From: Candidatus Rikenella faecigallinarum | GTDB taxonomy: Bacteria > Bacteroidota > Bacteroidia > Bacteroidales > Rikenellaceae | DNA length: 57,150 bases | Assembly: GCA_019113395.1 (NCBI GenBank) | Contig: DXHL01000034.1 | Location: 1 to 57,150, forward strand | Reading direction: 5' to 3' | Notes under the pieces: generated by a model | What the model saw: only the letters and a program-made list of their open reading frames with translations | What the model was told of the DNA's origin: nothing | Database searches by the model: none | Shown: positions 43,208 through 53,062 of the stretch, one piece after another | How the letters are laid out: every line of letters begins with the position of its first letter | Numbering within the stretch: position 1 is the stretch's first letter | Made by a program: the position numbers and the translations under genes

Positions 43208-44374
43208 ATGCGCAAATTCTCTATCGGTTACCACGGCAAACTCCTCTTCATCGTGGTGGGGTGTGCCATCGGCGTGGCGTCGCTGGTCTACTCCAACTAC
43301 CTGGTGGGGCAGCTCCGTGACAAAGAGCGACACGAGATACACCTCTGGTCTTTTGCCGTGGGCGAGACGGTCAAGGCGGCCAGCGGCGGCAATCGTCATC
43401 AGGCCGAGATTCTGAAACGCATCATCAATTTTTCGGAAGACATCCCGGTGATTGTCTGCGACGACCACCTGCGGGTGTTGCAGTATCGGCTCATTGACCC
43501 CGATGTGATGGCCGACCCCGAACGGCTGGCCAACAAACTGGAGAGCATGCGCTCCGGGGGGCGGGACCCGATTGAGATTCCGACGGCTCAGGGGAGCGTC
43601 ATTCGCGTCTTCTACGACGAGTCGCCGCTGCTCAAGGCGTTACAATACTTTCCCTGGATTCAGCTGAGTGTCTTCGGGGTCTTTGTGGGGCTGGCCTTTA
43701 TCGCCTTCCGCTCGTCGAAACACAGCGAGCAGAACCGTGTCTGGATAGGGATGGCCAAGGAGACCGCCCACCAACTGGGGACACCGACCAGTTCGCTGCT
43801 GGGGTGGCTGGAGTATCTGCGAAGCCAGGAGGGGGTCGAACCCTTTGTGGTGGAGGAGATGAACAAGGACCTCACGCGGCTGATGAAGGTGGTGGACCGC
43901 TTCTCCAAGATTGGGGCGACTACCAACCTCGCTCCGCGCAATGTTTATGAACTGGTGGCGAGTGCGGTGAGCTATTTCCGCACGCGCATTCCGAAGAATG
44001 TGACCCTGAATTTTGCCCAGTGCACCTCGGAGCCGATGCAGGCCATGGTGAACGATGCGCTTTTCGAGTGGGTGGTGGAGAACCTGCTGAAGAATGCGCT
44101 GGATGCCCTGCAGGGGCGGGGGGCGATTATCGTGCAGTTGTCGGTGGACGACCGTTGGATATGTATCGACGTGCGGGATACGGGCAAAGGGATGCCCAAA
44201 GCCAATTTCAAGCGGATTTTCCAACCCGGTTTCACGACCAAGACACGGGGCTGGGGGCTGGGTCTTTCGTTGAGCAAACGGATTATCGAGGAGTACCACC
44301 ACGGCCGTATTTTTGTGCTGGATTCGGAGATTGACCAGGGGACGACGATGCGGATAATGGTGCGGCGGTTGTAA
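43208..44374 (+). CDS. Membrane sensor histidine kinase
   Basis: 388 aa. Transmembrane helix 1 (about 13-33), a periplasmic sensor of about 115 residues with no recognised fold, and helix 2 (IQLSVFGVFVGLAFIAF, about 151-167). The cytoplasmic part has a phospho-acceptor helix with MAKETAHQLGTPTSSLLGW (His188) that differs from the canonical HisKA pattern, then an HATPase_c domain: N box ENLLKNALDAL (291-301), G1 DVRDTGKGMP (321-330), F box FTTKTRGWGLGLSLSK with G2. All ATP-binding residues are present, so it should be active. No response regulator is adjacent, so its partner is encoded elsewhere. It begins 107 bases after pheS. Confidence 0.93.
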   Translation: MRKFSIGYHGKLLFIVVGCAIGVASLVYSNYLVGQLRDKERHEIHLWSFAVGETVKAASGGNRHQAEILKRIINFSEDIPVIVCDDHLRVLQYRLIDPDVMADPERLANKLESMRSGGRDPIEIPTAQGSVIRVFYDESPLLKALQYFPWIQLSVFGVFVGLAFIAFRSSKHSEQNRVWIGMAKETAHQLGTPTSSLLGWLEYLRSQEGVEPFVVEEMNKDLTRLMKVVDRFSKIGATTNLAPRNVYELVASAVSYFRTRIPKNVTLNFAQCTSEPMQAMVNDALFEWVVENLLKNALDALQGRGAIIVQLSVDDRWICIDVRDTGKGMPKANFKRIFQPGFTTKTRGWGLGLSLSKRIIEEYHHGRIFVLDSEIDQGTTMRIMVRRL

Positions 44375-44404
44375 GGAGTTTTTCTTACGGGTTGTAAGAA
44401 GATG

Positions 44405-44450
44405 TCGGGGCGGCAAAACGCACTGAAAACAGTGCGTTTTGCCGCCCCGA
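44405..44450. terminator. Bidirectional terminator between histidine kinase and DUF4838 gene
   Basis: A perfect 20-bp stem (arms 44405-44424 and 44431-44450, with TCGGGGCGGC at its base) and a six-base loop between convergent genes. The upper stem contains AAAACGCACT/AGTGCGTTTT, which supplies U-rich ends in both directions. Confidence 0.85.
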
Positions 44451-44474
44451 CTGTCGTCTGTTGCCGCGTGGCGA

Positions 44475-46730
44475 CTATTCCACGATGACCTCATCCATAA
44501 AGACAAAGGCCCGTCCGCCGGCTCCCAGGTGCCACGAAGGGCAGGTGCCGATGCCGTCGGTCACCACCTTCACGTAGCGGGCCGACTGCCCGACCGTGCA
44601 CGAAAAGTCGCGCGTCCCTACGGCTACGGAACGGTTCACTTCGGGCTGTGTCTGTTGTCCGACCTGAGTAAAATGTTCTCCGTCCGACGAAAGGTAAAAA
44701 GTCACCTGGCGCGGGAAGAATATCCAGTCCGTGAGGTGTTGCAGGTAGGTGGCCGAGATGCGTTGGACGGGTTGTTCCGACCCCAGGTCCACCACGCATT
44801 CGAACTGCGGCACGTCCCACCCCAGCCACTGTATCTTGTAGTCGTTGCTGCCGTGGATGCCGTTGGTGAGGATTTTGTCGGCGGCACGGTTGTAGCTTGC
44901 ATGCGGAGCCGGGGTGAGGGTGACCGGTTTTTCAAAACTCAGATTCCCCTCCTGCCGAACAATCGAGATGCGGCTCATCATCTCCAGGTATTCGTCGGGC
45001 GTGGTGTGCCACTCCGAGAGGCGGGTGACCCCCTCCTCTTTGCAGAGCGCAATGAAGTTTTCCAGTTTTTGGGTGTATTCGGGGTTGGTCTTCCAACTGC
45101 CGTCCTCGGCCTTGACATAGATGCCGTGCGGGCCGTAGGGGTCGAGTTTGGTCTGTTCCAGTTCGGCGTAGCGCAGCGGCTGACGGGCGATTTGTACGCG
45201 ATGCAGGTAGTCGGGTTGGTTGGCCACGGCCGCTTCGGCACGGTCGAAGCACCCTTCGTAGATGGCCAGATTCTCGGGCGAGAGATAACTGTCGGCTCCG
45301 TCGGTCGGTGCTCCGAAAATCGACAGCGATTTGCCGCTTTGCACCAGATTGTTCGTAATCAGGTTGATGTACTCCTTGATATGTACACCTGCCGGACCGT
45401 AATAACCGTTCAGAAAATCGTTCATCAGCGAATCGGCATTGGCCGAGGGGTTCCACATCAGTTTGGAGATGAGGTAGGCGCGCAGGTCGGCAAACTCACC
45501 GCCCACTTCGCGGTTGCCCTGTTCAAACAGGGCTACCACATGGTTGTCCACAAAGTATTGGATGTTGGGTTGCAGGATGTGGAAGTTGGGGAAGGGGCTG
45601 ACCAGGTTTTTGAACTGAATCACATAGTCCCACACCAGAATGTTGTCGGTCAGAGCGGCCCAATCCTCCATGTCGCGGCGGAACGAGGCACTCGAGGGGT
45701 CGGTGGCAATGGGTTGGCTGCGGTTGCACTCGATGTTGCAGAACATGATGTTCACATTTTCGCGCGGTTTGGTCACCTTTGGTGCCGCCCGCGAATATTG
45801 GTAGGCGAGGGTCGAGATGATTTTGTCGGGGAAACGTTCGGCCACCTGATTGACAAAACGGATGACGGACCCCGTAGGCGACCCTTCGAGGGAGTCGATG
45901 GCGGCACAGGCCGGACACTGGCAGTAGCCGAAGTTGTCGTTCGAGCTGACGGACCAGTACTTGGCCTTCGGGTTGGCTTTGATGGCCCGGGCGAGGTTGT
46001 CGCAGACGATTTCAAGCACCGCAGGGTTCGACAGACAGGGCTGGGTGGTGGCCCGTTGTCCGCTGACCAGCGCAAAGTACTCGGGATGGCTCTTGAAATA
46101 GGTCTCCGCGGGCAGTAACGTCCCGAAGGTGTGGCACCAGGAGCCCCAGGCGGGTTTATTGCCCGAGGAGTCGTGGCTCAGTTTGTGCCAGTCGATGTAT
46201 CCCTGGTCGTTGGTGCCGCGGTAGTAGGTGTCGCGGAAGGTGATAATCGGTATCTGACGGTCGTACAGCTCCCGAGGCAGGGTCAAGGTTGGTTGCTCAG
46301 GAATGACCTCCATCGAAGCCGAATATTTGCGGCAGCCGAAATAGTCGTCCAGCAGGGTGTACATCCCGTTCATTGTGCCGCGCGAGGTGTTCCCGCTCAC
46401 GTACACTTTGGGTCCGACGGTGTAGATGGCAAAACCGTCTTCGCCCAGGTGGTTGCGGGTGGTGGTGTCGCCGTCGGTGCGGTTCGTGGGGCCGAAAACG
46501 ATTTCGGCGGGGCTCGGGGCTGCCGTGTCGGTGACCACGGGCAGTGTGACCTCCGTCATCTGTTGGAAATAGTCCTGAAAACGTTGGGCGGTGAGGCGGG
46601 TGAGGCTGTCGGCGTCGGCGGACACCACGATGCGGTAGTCGCTGTGGCCGTCGTCGGCCAGCGTCAGGGAGCGGCTGCAGGAGGTTGCCAGCAGGGCTGC
46701 TCCGGCAAGCAAGGTAAAGTGTTTGAGCAT
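44475..46730 (-). CDS. DUF4838 lipoprotein with C-terminal discoidin-like domain
   Basis: 751 aa. Lipobox LLATSC with Cys18 predicts a lipoprotein. Residues about 30-130 resemble the alpha-glucuronidase/hexosaminidase N-terminal beta domain (RIVVSADADSLTRLTAQRFQ, EIVFGPTNR). The central part is the DUF4838 region with SVSSNDNFGYCQCPACAAID (about 264-283) and VNIMFCNIECNRSQPIA. The last 150 residues form an F5/8 type C (CBM32-like) module, ending RAFVFMDEVIVE. Such proteins are thought to be glycan-active; the activity of DUF4838 is not established to my knowledge. It follows the WbqC-like gene by 43 bases, close to a sulfatase, suggesting a small unit for sulfated glycans (inference). Confidence 0.88.
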   Translation of the reverse strand: MLKHFTLLAGAALLATSCSRSLTLADDGHSDYRIVVSADADSLTRLTAQRFQDYFQQMTEVTLPVVTDTAAPSPAEIVFGPTNRTDGDTTTRNHLGEDGFAIYTVGPKVYVSGNTSRGTMNGMYTLLDDYFGCRKYSASMEVIPEQPTLTLPRELYDRQIPIITFRDTYYRGTNDQGYIDWHKLSHDSSGNKPAWGSWCHTFGTLLPAETYFKSHPEYFALVSGQRATTQPCLSNPAVLEIVCDNLARAIKANPKAKYWSVSSNDNFGYCQCPACAAIDSLEGSPTGSVIRFVNQVAERFPDKIISTLAYQYSRAAPKVTKPRENVNIMFCNIECNRSQPIATDPSSASFRRDMEDWAALTDNILVWDYVIQFKNLVSPFPNFHILQPNIQYFVDNHVVALFEQGNREVGGEFADLRAYLISKLMWNPSANADSLMNDFLNGYYGPAGVHIKEYINLITNNLVQSGKSLSIFGAPTDGADSYLSPENLAIYEGCFDRAEAAVANQPDYLHRVQIARQPLRYAELEQTKLDPYGPHGIYVKAEDGSWKTNPEYTQKLENFIALCKEEGVTRLSEWHTTPDEYLEMMSRISIVRQEGNLSFEKPVTLTPAPHASYNRAADKILTNGIHGSNDYKIQWLGWDVPQFECVVDLGSEQPVQRISATYLQHLTDWIFFPRQVTFYLSSDGEHFTQVGQQTQPEVNRSVAVGTRDFSCTVGQSARYVKVVTDGIGTCPSWHLGAGGRAFVFMDEVIVE

Positions 46731-46773
46731 GGCGAAAATGAGTTTGAGTGGTTTCGTAGGAGGAATGGGGGAG

Positions 46774-47421
46774 TTAGGGGTTCACCACGGATTGGCGAAT
46801 TATTTGGCCGGTCGCGGGTCCTTCGCAAAAGAGCAGGTCTACGACCGACAGGTTCGGGGCAAAGGCGTTGCGGTCGGCAAAGACCTGATAGTACTCCGGC
46901 ATGCGGAACGTCGGGTCGGGTCGCCGCAGGCGGGGCTTGTGGGAGATGATGTCGCGGAAGTCGCCCGCGACGGCTGCCGCGTCGAGCGGTGCCGGCGCGG
47001 TGTACTCTTCCGTCACGTGCAGCGCGTCGGGCAGACCGAGCAGCCCCAGCAGACGCACGGTCAGGTCGCTGTTCAGTTTGAAGAGGGTCTCGGGGTGGTA
47101 GTGTGTCGGGTCGTAAAAGGGGGCCAGTCGTTCGGCGTAGTGGTCGAAATAGGGTGCCGCGGCATAGGCCGCCGTCAGCGTTCGCCAATGCTCACGCTGC
47201 CACGGCAGCGTGTAGTCGATGCGTACCGTGCGTATCGGCATCTTGGCCCGATGGTCCCACACGACGGGTACGGTGAGAGTCCGCACACCGGTGGCTGTCA
47301 TCACCTCGGCCCGATTGCGGTAGGTCTGTTTCTGGAAATTCTCGCAGCCTTCAATCGCAGCTCCCGAGGCCAGTTTGGCAAAGTATTGCAGGTTGCCCAG
47401 ATAGGCGGTAGTGACCAGCAC
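46774..47421 (-). CDS. WbqC-like family protein
   Basis: 215 aa from a GTG at 47421 (MLVTTAYLGNLQYFAKLA), where the WbqC family normally begins. The frame is open to 47502, but that extension would include the sulfatase terminator and looks non-coding. Family blocks: LGNLQYFAKL near the N-terminus, ENFQKQTYRNRAEVMTATG (about 28-46), LTVPVVWDHRAKMPIRTV and SVVDLLFCEGP near the C-terminus. WbqC-like proteins are found near surface polysaccharide genes and their biochemical role is not settled; in Bacteroidetes they are often near signal peptidase genes. Here the neighbours are a sulfatase upstream and a DUF4838 lipoprotein 43 bases downstream. Confidence 0.85.
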   Translation of the reverse strand: MLVTTAYLGNLQYFAKLASGAAIEGCENFQKQTYRNRAEVMTATGVRTLTVPVVWDHRAKMPIRTVRIDYTLPWQREHWRTLTAAYAAAPYFDHYAERLAPFYDPTHYHPETLFKLNSDLTVRLLGLLGLPDALHVTEEYTAPAPLDAAAVAGDFRDIISHKPRLRRPDPTFRMPEYYQVFADRNAFAPNLSVVDLLFCEGPATGQIIRQSVVNP

Positions 47422-47458
47422 GTGGGGTAAGTTTTTGTTGGGGTATCCATATAAATAG

Positions 47459-47485
47459 GGGGGCGGGAAAACGTTTCCCACCCCC
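47459..47485 (-). terminator. Terminator downstream of the sulfatase gene
   Basis: Arms 47459-47470 and 47474-47485 (GGGGGTGGGAAA on the minus strand) pair over 12 bp with one G-U around a three-base loop, followed by TATTTATA. It lies 31 bases after the sulfatase stop and argues against the longer WbqC start. Confidence 0.65.
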
Positions 47486-47516
47486 GGCAAAGCCGATGGC
47501 ACGCTCGCGGTGCCTG

Positions 47517-48959
47517 CTAAAAGTTCCAGGCCGGATTTTCGGACTGAGTTCGTGCGCGGTCCATAATCTCGCGCAGTTCGACCACTTTGCCCGGATATTC
47601 GGCAGCCACGTCACGCAACTCTTTCGGGTCGCGCGAGAGGTTGTAGAGTTCATAACGCACGGCATCGGGTTCCGTGGCGAGTTTTTTGGCGTTGAGGCGA
47701 ATCAGTTTCCAGTTGTCGCGAATCACGGCCTGTTTGCCGCCCTCTTCGTGGAATTCGAAGTAGAGGTAGTCGTGTTTGGGTTGTTCGCCGCAGCCGGTCC
47801 ATTCGGGCAGCATCGAGATGCCGTCCACCCCTTTCGGAACGTCGGCGCCCACAATGTCGCAAACCGTCGGCAGGAAGTCCCAGAAGGCCGAAACGTGGTA
47901 GCTGACGCTCCCCGGGGCGACATGTCCGGGCCATACGACGATAAACGGCGTGCGGATGCCGCCCTCGTAGAGGTCGCGTTTGGTGCCGCGGAACAGTGCG
48001 TTGCTGTTGAAGTAGTAGGGGTCGTGTCCCCCTTCGAGGTGGGTGCCGTTGTCGGAGCTGAAGATGAAGATGGTGTTTTCGAGTTGCCCCGTTTCGCGCA
48101 GTTTGTCAATCAGCCGTCCGACGTTGTTGTCAATACGGGTCACCATGGCCGCAAAGGCTGCCCGGGGAGTCGCCTGAGCACCGTATCCCGCGCCGGGGAA
48201 GGGGGTCTCGAGGAATTTCCCTTCAAAAGGTTTCATCTCCTCTTCAGGCAGAATCAGCTCGGCATGGGGCAGGGTGGTGGCAAACTCCAGGAAGAAAGGT
48301 TTGCCGGCCGCTGCGCTGCGGTCGATAAACTCCAATGCCTTTTGGGTCGTGAGTTCGTCGGAGTATTGTTTGCCGTCAAGCTCGATTTTCTTCCCGTTTT
48401 CGTAGAGTTTCTTGGGGTAGTAGTGGTGAGCGTCGAGTTGGGCCTGATGGCCGAAGAAGTAGTCGAAGCCCTGATTGCCGGCTCCTCCCTCTTCGGGGTA
48501 TCCGCCCAGACCCCATTTCCCGGTAATCCCGGTGGTGTATCCTTTGCTCTTGAGTATCTCGGCCACGGTCACCTCCTCGGCCGGCAATGAATAATCGTAC
48601 ACGGTGCCATCGGCCAGCGTCCGTTCGCCGTTGCCGCGGATGCCGGAGTGTCCCGTGTGTTTGCCGGTCAGGAGCACGGCACGGCTCGGCGCCGAAACCG
48701 TCGAACCCGAGTAGTGCTGCATGAACTGCATCCCGGCACGCGCCAGCGAATCAATGTGCGGGGTGGGTATGGTGCGTTGGCCGTAGGCGCCGATGTCGCC
48801 GATGCCGAGGTCGTCGGTCAGCACAAAGACAATGTTCGGCAGGTTGCGTGCAGCGGTATCCGCCGGTGCGGGTGCGGCTTTTTTCCCTTTGGCGTTGGCG
48901 CCGAGCGGCATCACCGCAGCCACGGCCATCAACGAGGCCCATTCAGTGAGGTGTTTCAT
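47517..48959 (-). CDS. Exported sulfatase (serine-type)
   Basis: 480 aa with a signal peptide (cleavage about 23). A type I sulfatase that hydrolyses sulfate esters after the active-site residue is converted to formylglycine. Metal-binding [19 protein letters not shown] (Asp49, Asp50) and the signature [19 protein letters not shown] (about 88-106) are clear. The signature begins with Ser89 (S-x-P-S-R), so maturation needs an anaerobic radical SAM maturase (anSME), which is not in this window. [17 protein letters not shown] supplies C-terminal metal ligands. Related enzymes act on host glycosaminoglycans or mucin; the exact sulfate linkage cannot be told from sequence alone. Divergent from rdgB. 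Confidence 0.93.
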   Translation of the reverse strand: MKHLTEWASLMAVAAVMPLGANAKGKKAAPAPADTAARNLPNIVFVLTDDLGIGDIGAYGQRTIPTPHIDSLARAGMQFMQHYSGSTVSAPSRAVLLTGKHTGHSGIRGNGERTLADGTVYDYSLPAEEVTVAEILKSKGYTTGITGKWGLGGYPEEGGAGNQGFDYFFGHQAQLDAHHYYPKKLYENGKKIELDGKQYSDELTTQKALEFIDRSAAAGKPFFLEFATTLPHAELILPEEEMKPFEGKFLETPFPGAGYGAQATPRAAFAAMVTRIDNNVGRLIDKLRETGQLENTIFIFSSDNGTHLEGGHDPYYFNSNALFRGTKRDLYEGGIRTPFIVVWPGHVAPGSVSYHVSAFWDFLPTVCDIVGADVPKGVDGISMLPEWTGCGEQPKHDYLYFEFHEEGGKQAVIRDNWKLIRLNAKKLATEPDAVRYELYNLSRDPKELRDVAAEYPGKVVELREIMDRARTQSENPAWNF

Positions 48960-49117
48960 GGAGTCTGGAGTTGTTTTGCGTCTGCAAGGTAGCGATTTTT
49001 TTTGAGAGAGCGGGACTGGAGGAGGGGAAAAGACTTCGGCGCGAGGGACACCGAGACGGGGCGGGAAAATCGAGCCCTTTTGCTTACCTTTGTTCGGAAC
49101 ATTATCGGAGAAAAATC

Positions 49118-49714
49118 ATGAAAATCATTTTCGCCACGGGCAACCGCAACAAGTTGCGCGAGATACAGGCTCTTATCGGCTCTCGGGCCGAACTTTCGAC
49201 CCCGGCCGACCACGGGATAACGGAGGATATTCCGGAGGACCAACCAACCCTGGAGGGGAATGCCCTGCAGAAGGCTCGGTATATCTACGAAAAAACGGGG
49301 ATGAACTGTTTTGCGGATGACACGGGGCTGGAGGTCGAAGCGCTGGGAGGTGAGCCGGGGGTCTATTCGGCGCGGTATGCAGCGGTGAACGGAGCGGGCG
49401 AAGGGCACTCTTCGGAGGCCAATATGGCGTTGCTGTTGGAGCGGTTGCGCGGGGCGGAAAATCGCCGTGCGCGGTTTCGGACGGTGATTGCGTTGATTTT
49501 GAACGGTGAGGAGCACCTCTTCGAAGGGATAGTGGAGGGAGAGATAACGCGGGAGCGGAGCGGTGCCGAGGGGTTCGGTTACGACCCGGTGTTCCGTCCG
49601 ACGGGCTACGAGCAGACCTTTGCCGAGATGCCGCTGGAGCTGAAAAACAGCATCAGCCACCGCGGGCGGGCCACGGCCAAATTGATTGAGTTTCTCTCGA
49701 CGGTATCCCGGTAG
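49118..49714 (+). CDS. rdgB: Non-canonical purine NTP pyrophosphatase (RdgB/HAM1)
   Basis: 198 aa from the ATG at 49118; upstream in-frame codons lie before the -10 box TACCTTTG (49085-49092) and are excluded. The enzyme removes dITP, XTP and related triphosphates from the nucleotide pool. Signature blocks: [17 protein letters not shown] (about 3-19), [20 protein letters not shown] (about 65-84) with the catalytic Asp, [10 protein letters not shown] (about 152-161) and [11 protein letters not shown]. Length is typical. radA follows after 18 bases, so the two DNA-maintenance genes are probably co-transcribed. Confidence 0.97.
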   Translation: MKIIFATGNRNKLREIQALIGSRAELSTPADHGITEDIPEDQPTLEGNALQKARYIYEKTGMNCFADDTGLEVEALGGEPGVYSARYAAVNGAGEGHSSEANMALLLERLRGAENRRARFRTVIALILNGEEHLFEGIVEGEITRERSGAEGFGYDPVFRPTGYEQTFAEMPLELKNSISHRGRATAKLIEFLSTVSR

Positions 49715-49732
49715 CACGAAAGGGAGGGTACG

Positions 49733-51118
49733 ATGGCCAAACTGAAAAAGAGTTATTTCTGCACCTCTTGCGGGAACGAGTCGCCGAAGTGGCTCGGTCG
49801 GTGTCCGGCGTGCGGCGAATGGAATACCTATACCGAGGAGCTGGTGGCTCCCAAGAGCAGCCGCAACGACCGCACGGCATTCGGGTATTCGACGGGGCTG
49901 GAGCGCAATCGTCCCATCCCGGTGAAGCAGGTCGAACGCAGCAACTTCGAGCGTATCGACCTGCTGAACAACGAGGTGAATCGGGTGTTGGGGGGTGGTT
50001 TGGTGCCGGGGTCGCTGGTGCTGTTGGGCGGCGAGCCCGGCATCGGGAAATCGACCCTGGCCCTGCAGATTGCCGTCCGCATGGCCGACACGCCAATACT
50101 CTATGTGTCGGGCGAGGAGAGCCCCGAACAAATCAAAATGAGGGCCGACCGCCTCGGAATTCAGAATGAGCAGTGTCTGCTGCTGAGCGAAACGTCGCTC
50201 GAAAACATCCTGATGCAGCTGACCGAGACGGCTCCGCGGCTGGTGGTCATCGACTCCATCCAGACGCTCTACTCCGAACGGGTGGAGTCCTCGCCGGGCA
50301 GCATCAGCCAGGTGCGGGAGTGTGCGGCGATGCTGCTGAAATATGCCAAGGAGAGCCGTGTGCCGGTGCTGATAATCGGCCACATCACCAAAGAGGGGTC
50401 GATAGCGGGGCCGAAGATATTGGAACACATTGTGGATGTGGTCTTCCAGTTCGAGGGGGACAGCAATACCGCTTACCGGATTTTGCGGAGCATCAAAAAC
50501 CGTTTCGGAGCCACGAACGAAATCGGGGTCTTCGAGATGCGGAATGAGGGGCTGAGGGAGGTGGACAATCCCTCGGAGATACTGGTGTCGCACTACGACG
50601 AGCCGCTGAGCGGCATTGCCATCGGAGCGACCATCGAGGGGGTGCGCCCCTTCCTGCTCGAGACGCAGGCGTTGGTCAGCACCTCGGCCTACGGTACTCC
50701 GCAACGTTCGGCTACGGGGGTGGACTACAAACGGCTCAACATGTTGCTGGCCGTGCTCGAAAAACGGTTGGGTTTCAAACTCGGGACCAAGGATGTCTTC
50801 CTGAATCTGGCCGGAGGGTTCAAAGTGGCTGATACGGGGCTCGACCTGGCGATTATGGCCGCCATCATCTCCTCGGGGCTCGACGTGGCGCTCGATGCCG
50901 ATATCTGTTTTGCGGGCGAAGTGGGGCTCTCGGGCGAGGTGCGGCCGGCGGCCCGCACCGAGCAACGTGTCTCGGAGGCGGCGCGGCTCGGGTTCAAAAC
51001 CATCGTGGTGTCGGGCTATGCCCGCAAGGCCCTCAGCCACGCGCCGAAGGGAATCGAGATTATCTATGTGAACCGGGTCGATGAACTGGCCCGTCGGGTC
51101 TTCGGAAACCGCTCGTAA
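49733..51118 (+). CDS. radA: DNA repair protein RadA
   Basis: 461 aa. RadA is a hexameric RecA-like helicase that promotes branch migration of recombination intermediates. Domain order is complete: N-terminal C4 zinc finger (CTSCGNESPKWLGRCPACG, about 11-29), RecA-like ATPase core with Walker A GGEPGIGKST (about 101-110), VIDSIQTLYSERVESSPGS (Walker B), the RadA-specific KNRFGATNEIGVFEM (about 257-271, K-N-R-F-G), and a C-terminal Lon-protease-like domain (LAGGFKVADTGLDLAIMAAI) without the protease dyad role. It lies 18 bases after rdgB and is followed by about 107 bases before ispG. Confidence 0.97.
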   Translation: MAKLKKSYFCTSCGNESPKWLGRCPACGEWNTYTEELVAPKSSRNDRTAFGYSTGLERNRPIPVKQVERSNFERIDLLNNEVNRVLGGGLVPGSLVLLGGEPGIGKSTLALQIAVRMADTPILYVSGEESPEQIKMRADRLGIQNEQCLLLSETSLENILMQLTETAPRLVVIDSIQTLYSERVESSPGSISQVRECAAMLLKYAKESRVPVLIIGHITKEGSIAGPKILEHIVDVVFQFEGDSNTAYRILRSIKNRFGATNEIGVFEMRNEGLREVDNPSEILVSHYDEPLSGIAIGATIEGVRPFLLETQALVSTSAYGTPQRSATGVDYKRLNMLLAVLEKRLGFKLGTKDVFLNLAGGFKVADTGLDLAIMAAIISSGLDVALDADICFAGEVGLSGEVRPAARTEQRVSEAARLGFKTIVVSGYARKALSHAPKGIEIIYVNRVDELARRVFGNRS

Positions 51119-51225
51119 CTCCTCACGAGGCAGCGGCTCACGACATGGTGCTACGGGTGGCACTGTCACGCAAACTTTTCGTAAATTTGTCAGAATAACC
51201 TCACGCTCGTAATCTGCGCCTCACA

Positions 51226-53037
51226 ATGAAACGTTACTGTCCCAACCTGTTCAGCTACAGCCGCCGTCGAACCCTGCCGATTCGCATCGGCAGCCACCTG
51301 GTGCTGGGGGGCGATGCACCGATAGTGATTCAGTCGATGACTACCACCAATACTGCCGACGTGGAGGCTTCGGCCAAACAGGTGATGCGCATAGCCGCCG
51401 CCGGAGCCGACATGGTTCGGCTCACGGCGCCCGGACGCACCGAAGCCGAACGCCTGCTGACCATTCGCCGACGGATTGAGGAGCGTGAGTGTTACGTGCC
51501 GTTGGTGGCCGACATTCACTTCAATCCCCAGGTGGCCCTCATTGCGGCGCAGTATGTGAGCAAGGTGCGGATTAACCCCGGCAACTTTATCGACCGCCGG
51601 GCTACGTTCCAGCAGGTGGACTATACCGATGCGGAGTATGCGGCGGAGTTGGAGCGGCTGCGGGTGCAGCTGACGGCATTGATTGAGGTGTGCAAGTATT
51701 ACAATACCGTGATACGCATCGGTGTGAACCACGGTTCGCTGTCGGACCGTATCATGTCTCGCTACGGAGATACGACGGACGGGATGGTGGAGTCGGCCAT
51801 GGAGTTTCTGCGGGTGTGTCGGGCCGAGGGCTACGACCGCGTGGTTATCTCGATGAAGTCGAGCAACCCGCGGGTGATGGTCGAGGCCTACCGAAAACTG
51901 GTCGTGGCGATGGATGCCGAGGGGATGAACTACCCGTTGCACCTGGGGGTGACCGAAGCGGGTGAGGGGGAGGACGGGCGTATCCGTTCGGCCGTGGGTA
52001 TCGGAGCCTTGCTGGCTGACGGGATTGGCGACACGATACGGGTCTCGCTGACTGAACCGCCCGAAAACGAAATTGCACCGGCACGGATATTGGCCGACTA
52101 CTTTACGGGGCGCGAACTGCACCACTACATTCCGGTGGACGATGAACCGATACCTTATGACCCCTATGCGTACGCCCGTCGGACAACGACCCGTGTGGCG
52201 TGGCGCGGGATGGCGATAGGCGGCGATGCGGCTCCGATAGTGGTGGGCGACCGTTCGGCAGGAGCCGACTGCTCGCCCGACGACTTTACGGTTGTCACGC
52301 CTCATCAGGCCATGCGCGGGGTGGATGGCGGCGTGGGCTGGATTGTCTGCACGCTGGAGCACCTGACCTATGAATTCCTGGAGTGGCTCGAATCGCATCC
52401 CGAACGCATACTGGTGCTGGTCTCTGAAAATCTCCACTGGGTAGGTGAGATGCGGGCCTGTTTTGTGCAGCTGATGCGCCACGGACTGAAAAACCCGGTG
52501 GTGATGAGCCGCTGTTATGCCGAGCAGTCGCTCGAACGGCTGCAACTCTATGCGGCGGCCGATTTCGGAGCGCTGCTGATTGACGGTTTTGGCGACGGGA
52601 TATGGATAGTGAACGAAGCTTACGAGACGGTCTACGATGAGGATGAACGGGGCAATCTGGTTCAGACGGAACGCGATGTGACGCCCGATTTCGATTTGAC
52701 GGGGCTGTCGTTCTCGATATTGCAGGCGGCGCGGGCGCGCATTTCCAAAACGGAAATCATCTCCTGTCCGGGCTGCGGACGGACGCTGTTTGAGTTGCAG
52801 AGTGTGGCTCGTGCGGTGAAAGAGCGTTTTGGTGCTTATCCGGGGCTGAAAATTGCGGTGATGGGGTGCATTGTGAACGGCCCGGGTGAGATGGCCGATG
52901 CCGATTTCGGTTATGTGGGGTCGGGTGGCGGACGCGTAACGCTCTACAAGGGCAAGGAGGTGGTCGAGCGCAACATTCCGCAGGAGGAGGCTTTGGAACG
53001 GCTCGAACAGTTGATTCACGAACATCTGCGGAAATAA
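51226..53037 (+). CDS. ispG: 4-hydroxy-3-methylbut-2-enyl diphosphate synthase IspG (long form)
   Basis: 603 aa, against about 370 in E. coli. IspG converts MEcPP to HMBPP in the MEP isoprenoid pathway using a 4Fe-4S cluster. The N-terminal TIM barrel contains IVIQSMTTTNTADVEASAKQ (about 33-52) and VADIHFNPQVAL (about 98-109). An insertion domain of about 250 residues (about 290-500) is characteristic of the plant/Chlamydia/Bacteroidetes form. The C-terminal ferredoxin-like domain supplies the cluster ligands in SCPGCGRTLFELQ (about 513-525) and MGCIVNGPGEMADAD (about 546-560). mrp, a Fe-S carrier candidate, follows after 25 bases, a sensible pairing with this Fe-S enzyme (inference). Confidence 0.96.
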   Translation: MKRYCPNLFSYSRRRTLPIRIGSHLVLGGDAPIVIQSMTTTNTADVEASAKQVMRIAAAGADMVRLTAPGRTEAERLLTIRRRIEERECYVPLVADIHFNPQVALIAAQYVSKVRINPGNFIDRRATFQQVDYTDAEYAAELERLRVQLTALIEVCKYYNTVIRIGVNHGSLSDRIMSRYGDTTDGMVESAMEFLRVCRAEGYDRVVISMKSSNPRVMVEAYRKLVVAMDAEGMNYPLHLGVTEAGEGEDGRIRSAVGIGALLADGIGDTIRVSLTEPPENEIAPARILADYFTGRELHHYIPVDDEPIPYDPYAYARRTTTRVAWRGMAIGGDAAPIVVGDRSAGADCSPDDFTVVTPHQAMRGVDGGVGWIVCTLEHLTYEFLEWLESHPERILVLVSENLHWVGEMRACFVQLMRHGLKNPVVMSRCYAEQSLERLQLYAAADFGALLIDGFGDGIWIVNEAYETVYDEDERGNLVQTERDVTPDFDLTGLSFSILQAARARISKTEIISCPGCGRTLFELQSVARAVKERFGAYPGLKIAVMGCIVNGPGEMADADFGYVGSGGGRVTLYKGKEVVERNIPQEEALERLEQLIHEHLRK

Positions 53038-53062
53038 TCGATTGAAAATCAATATATCCAAC

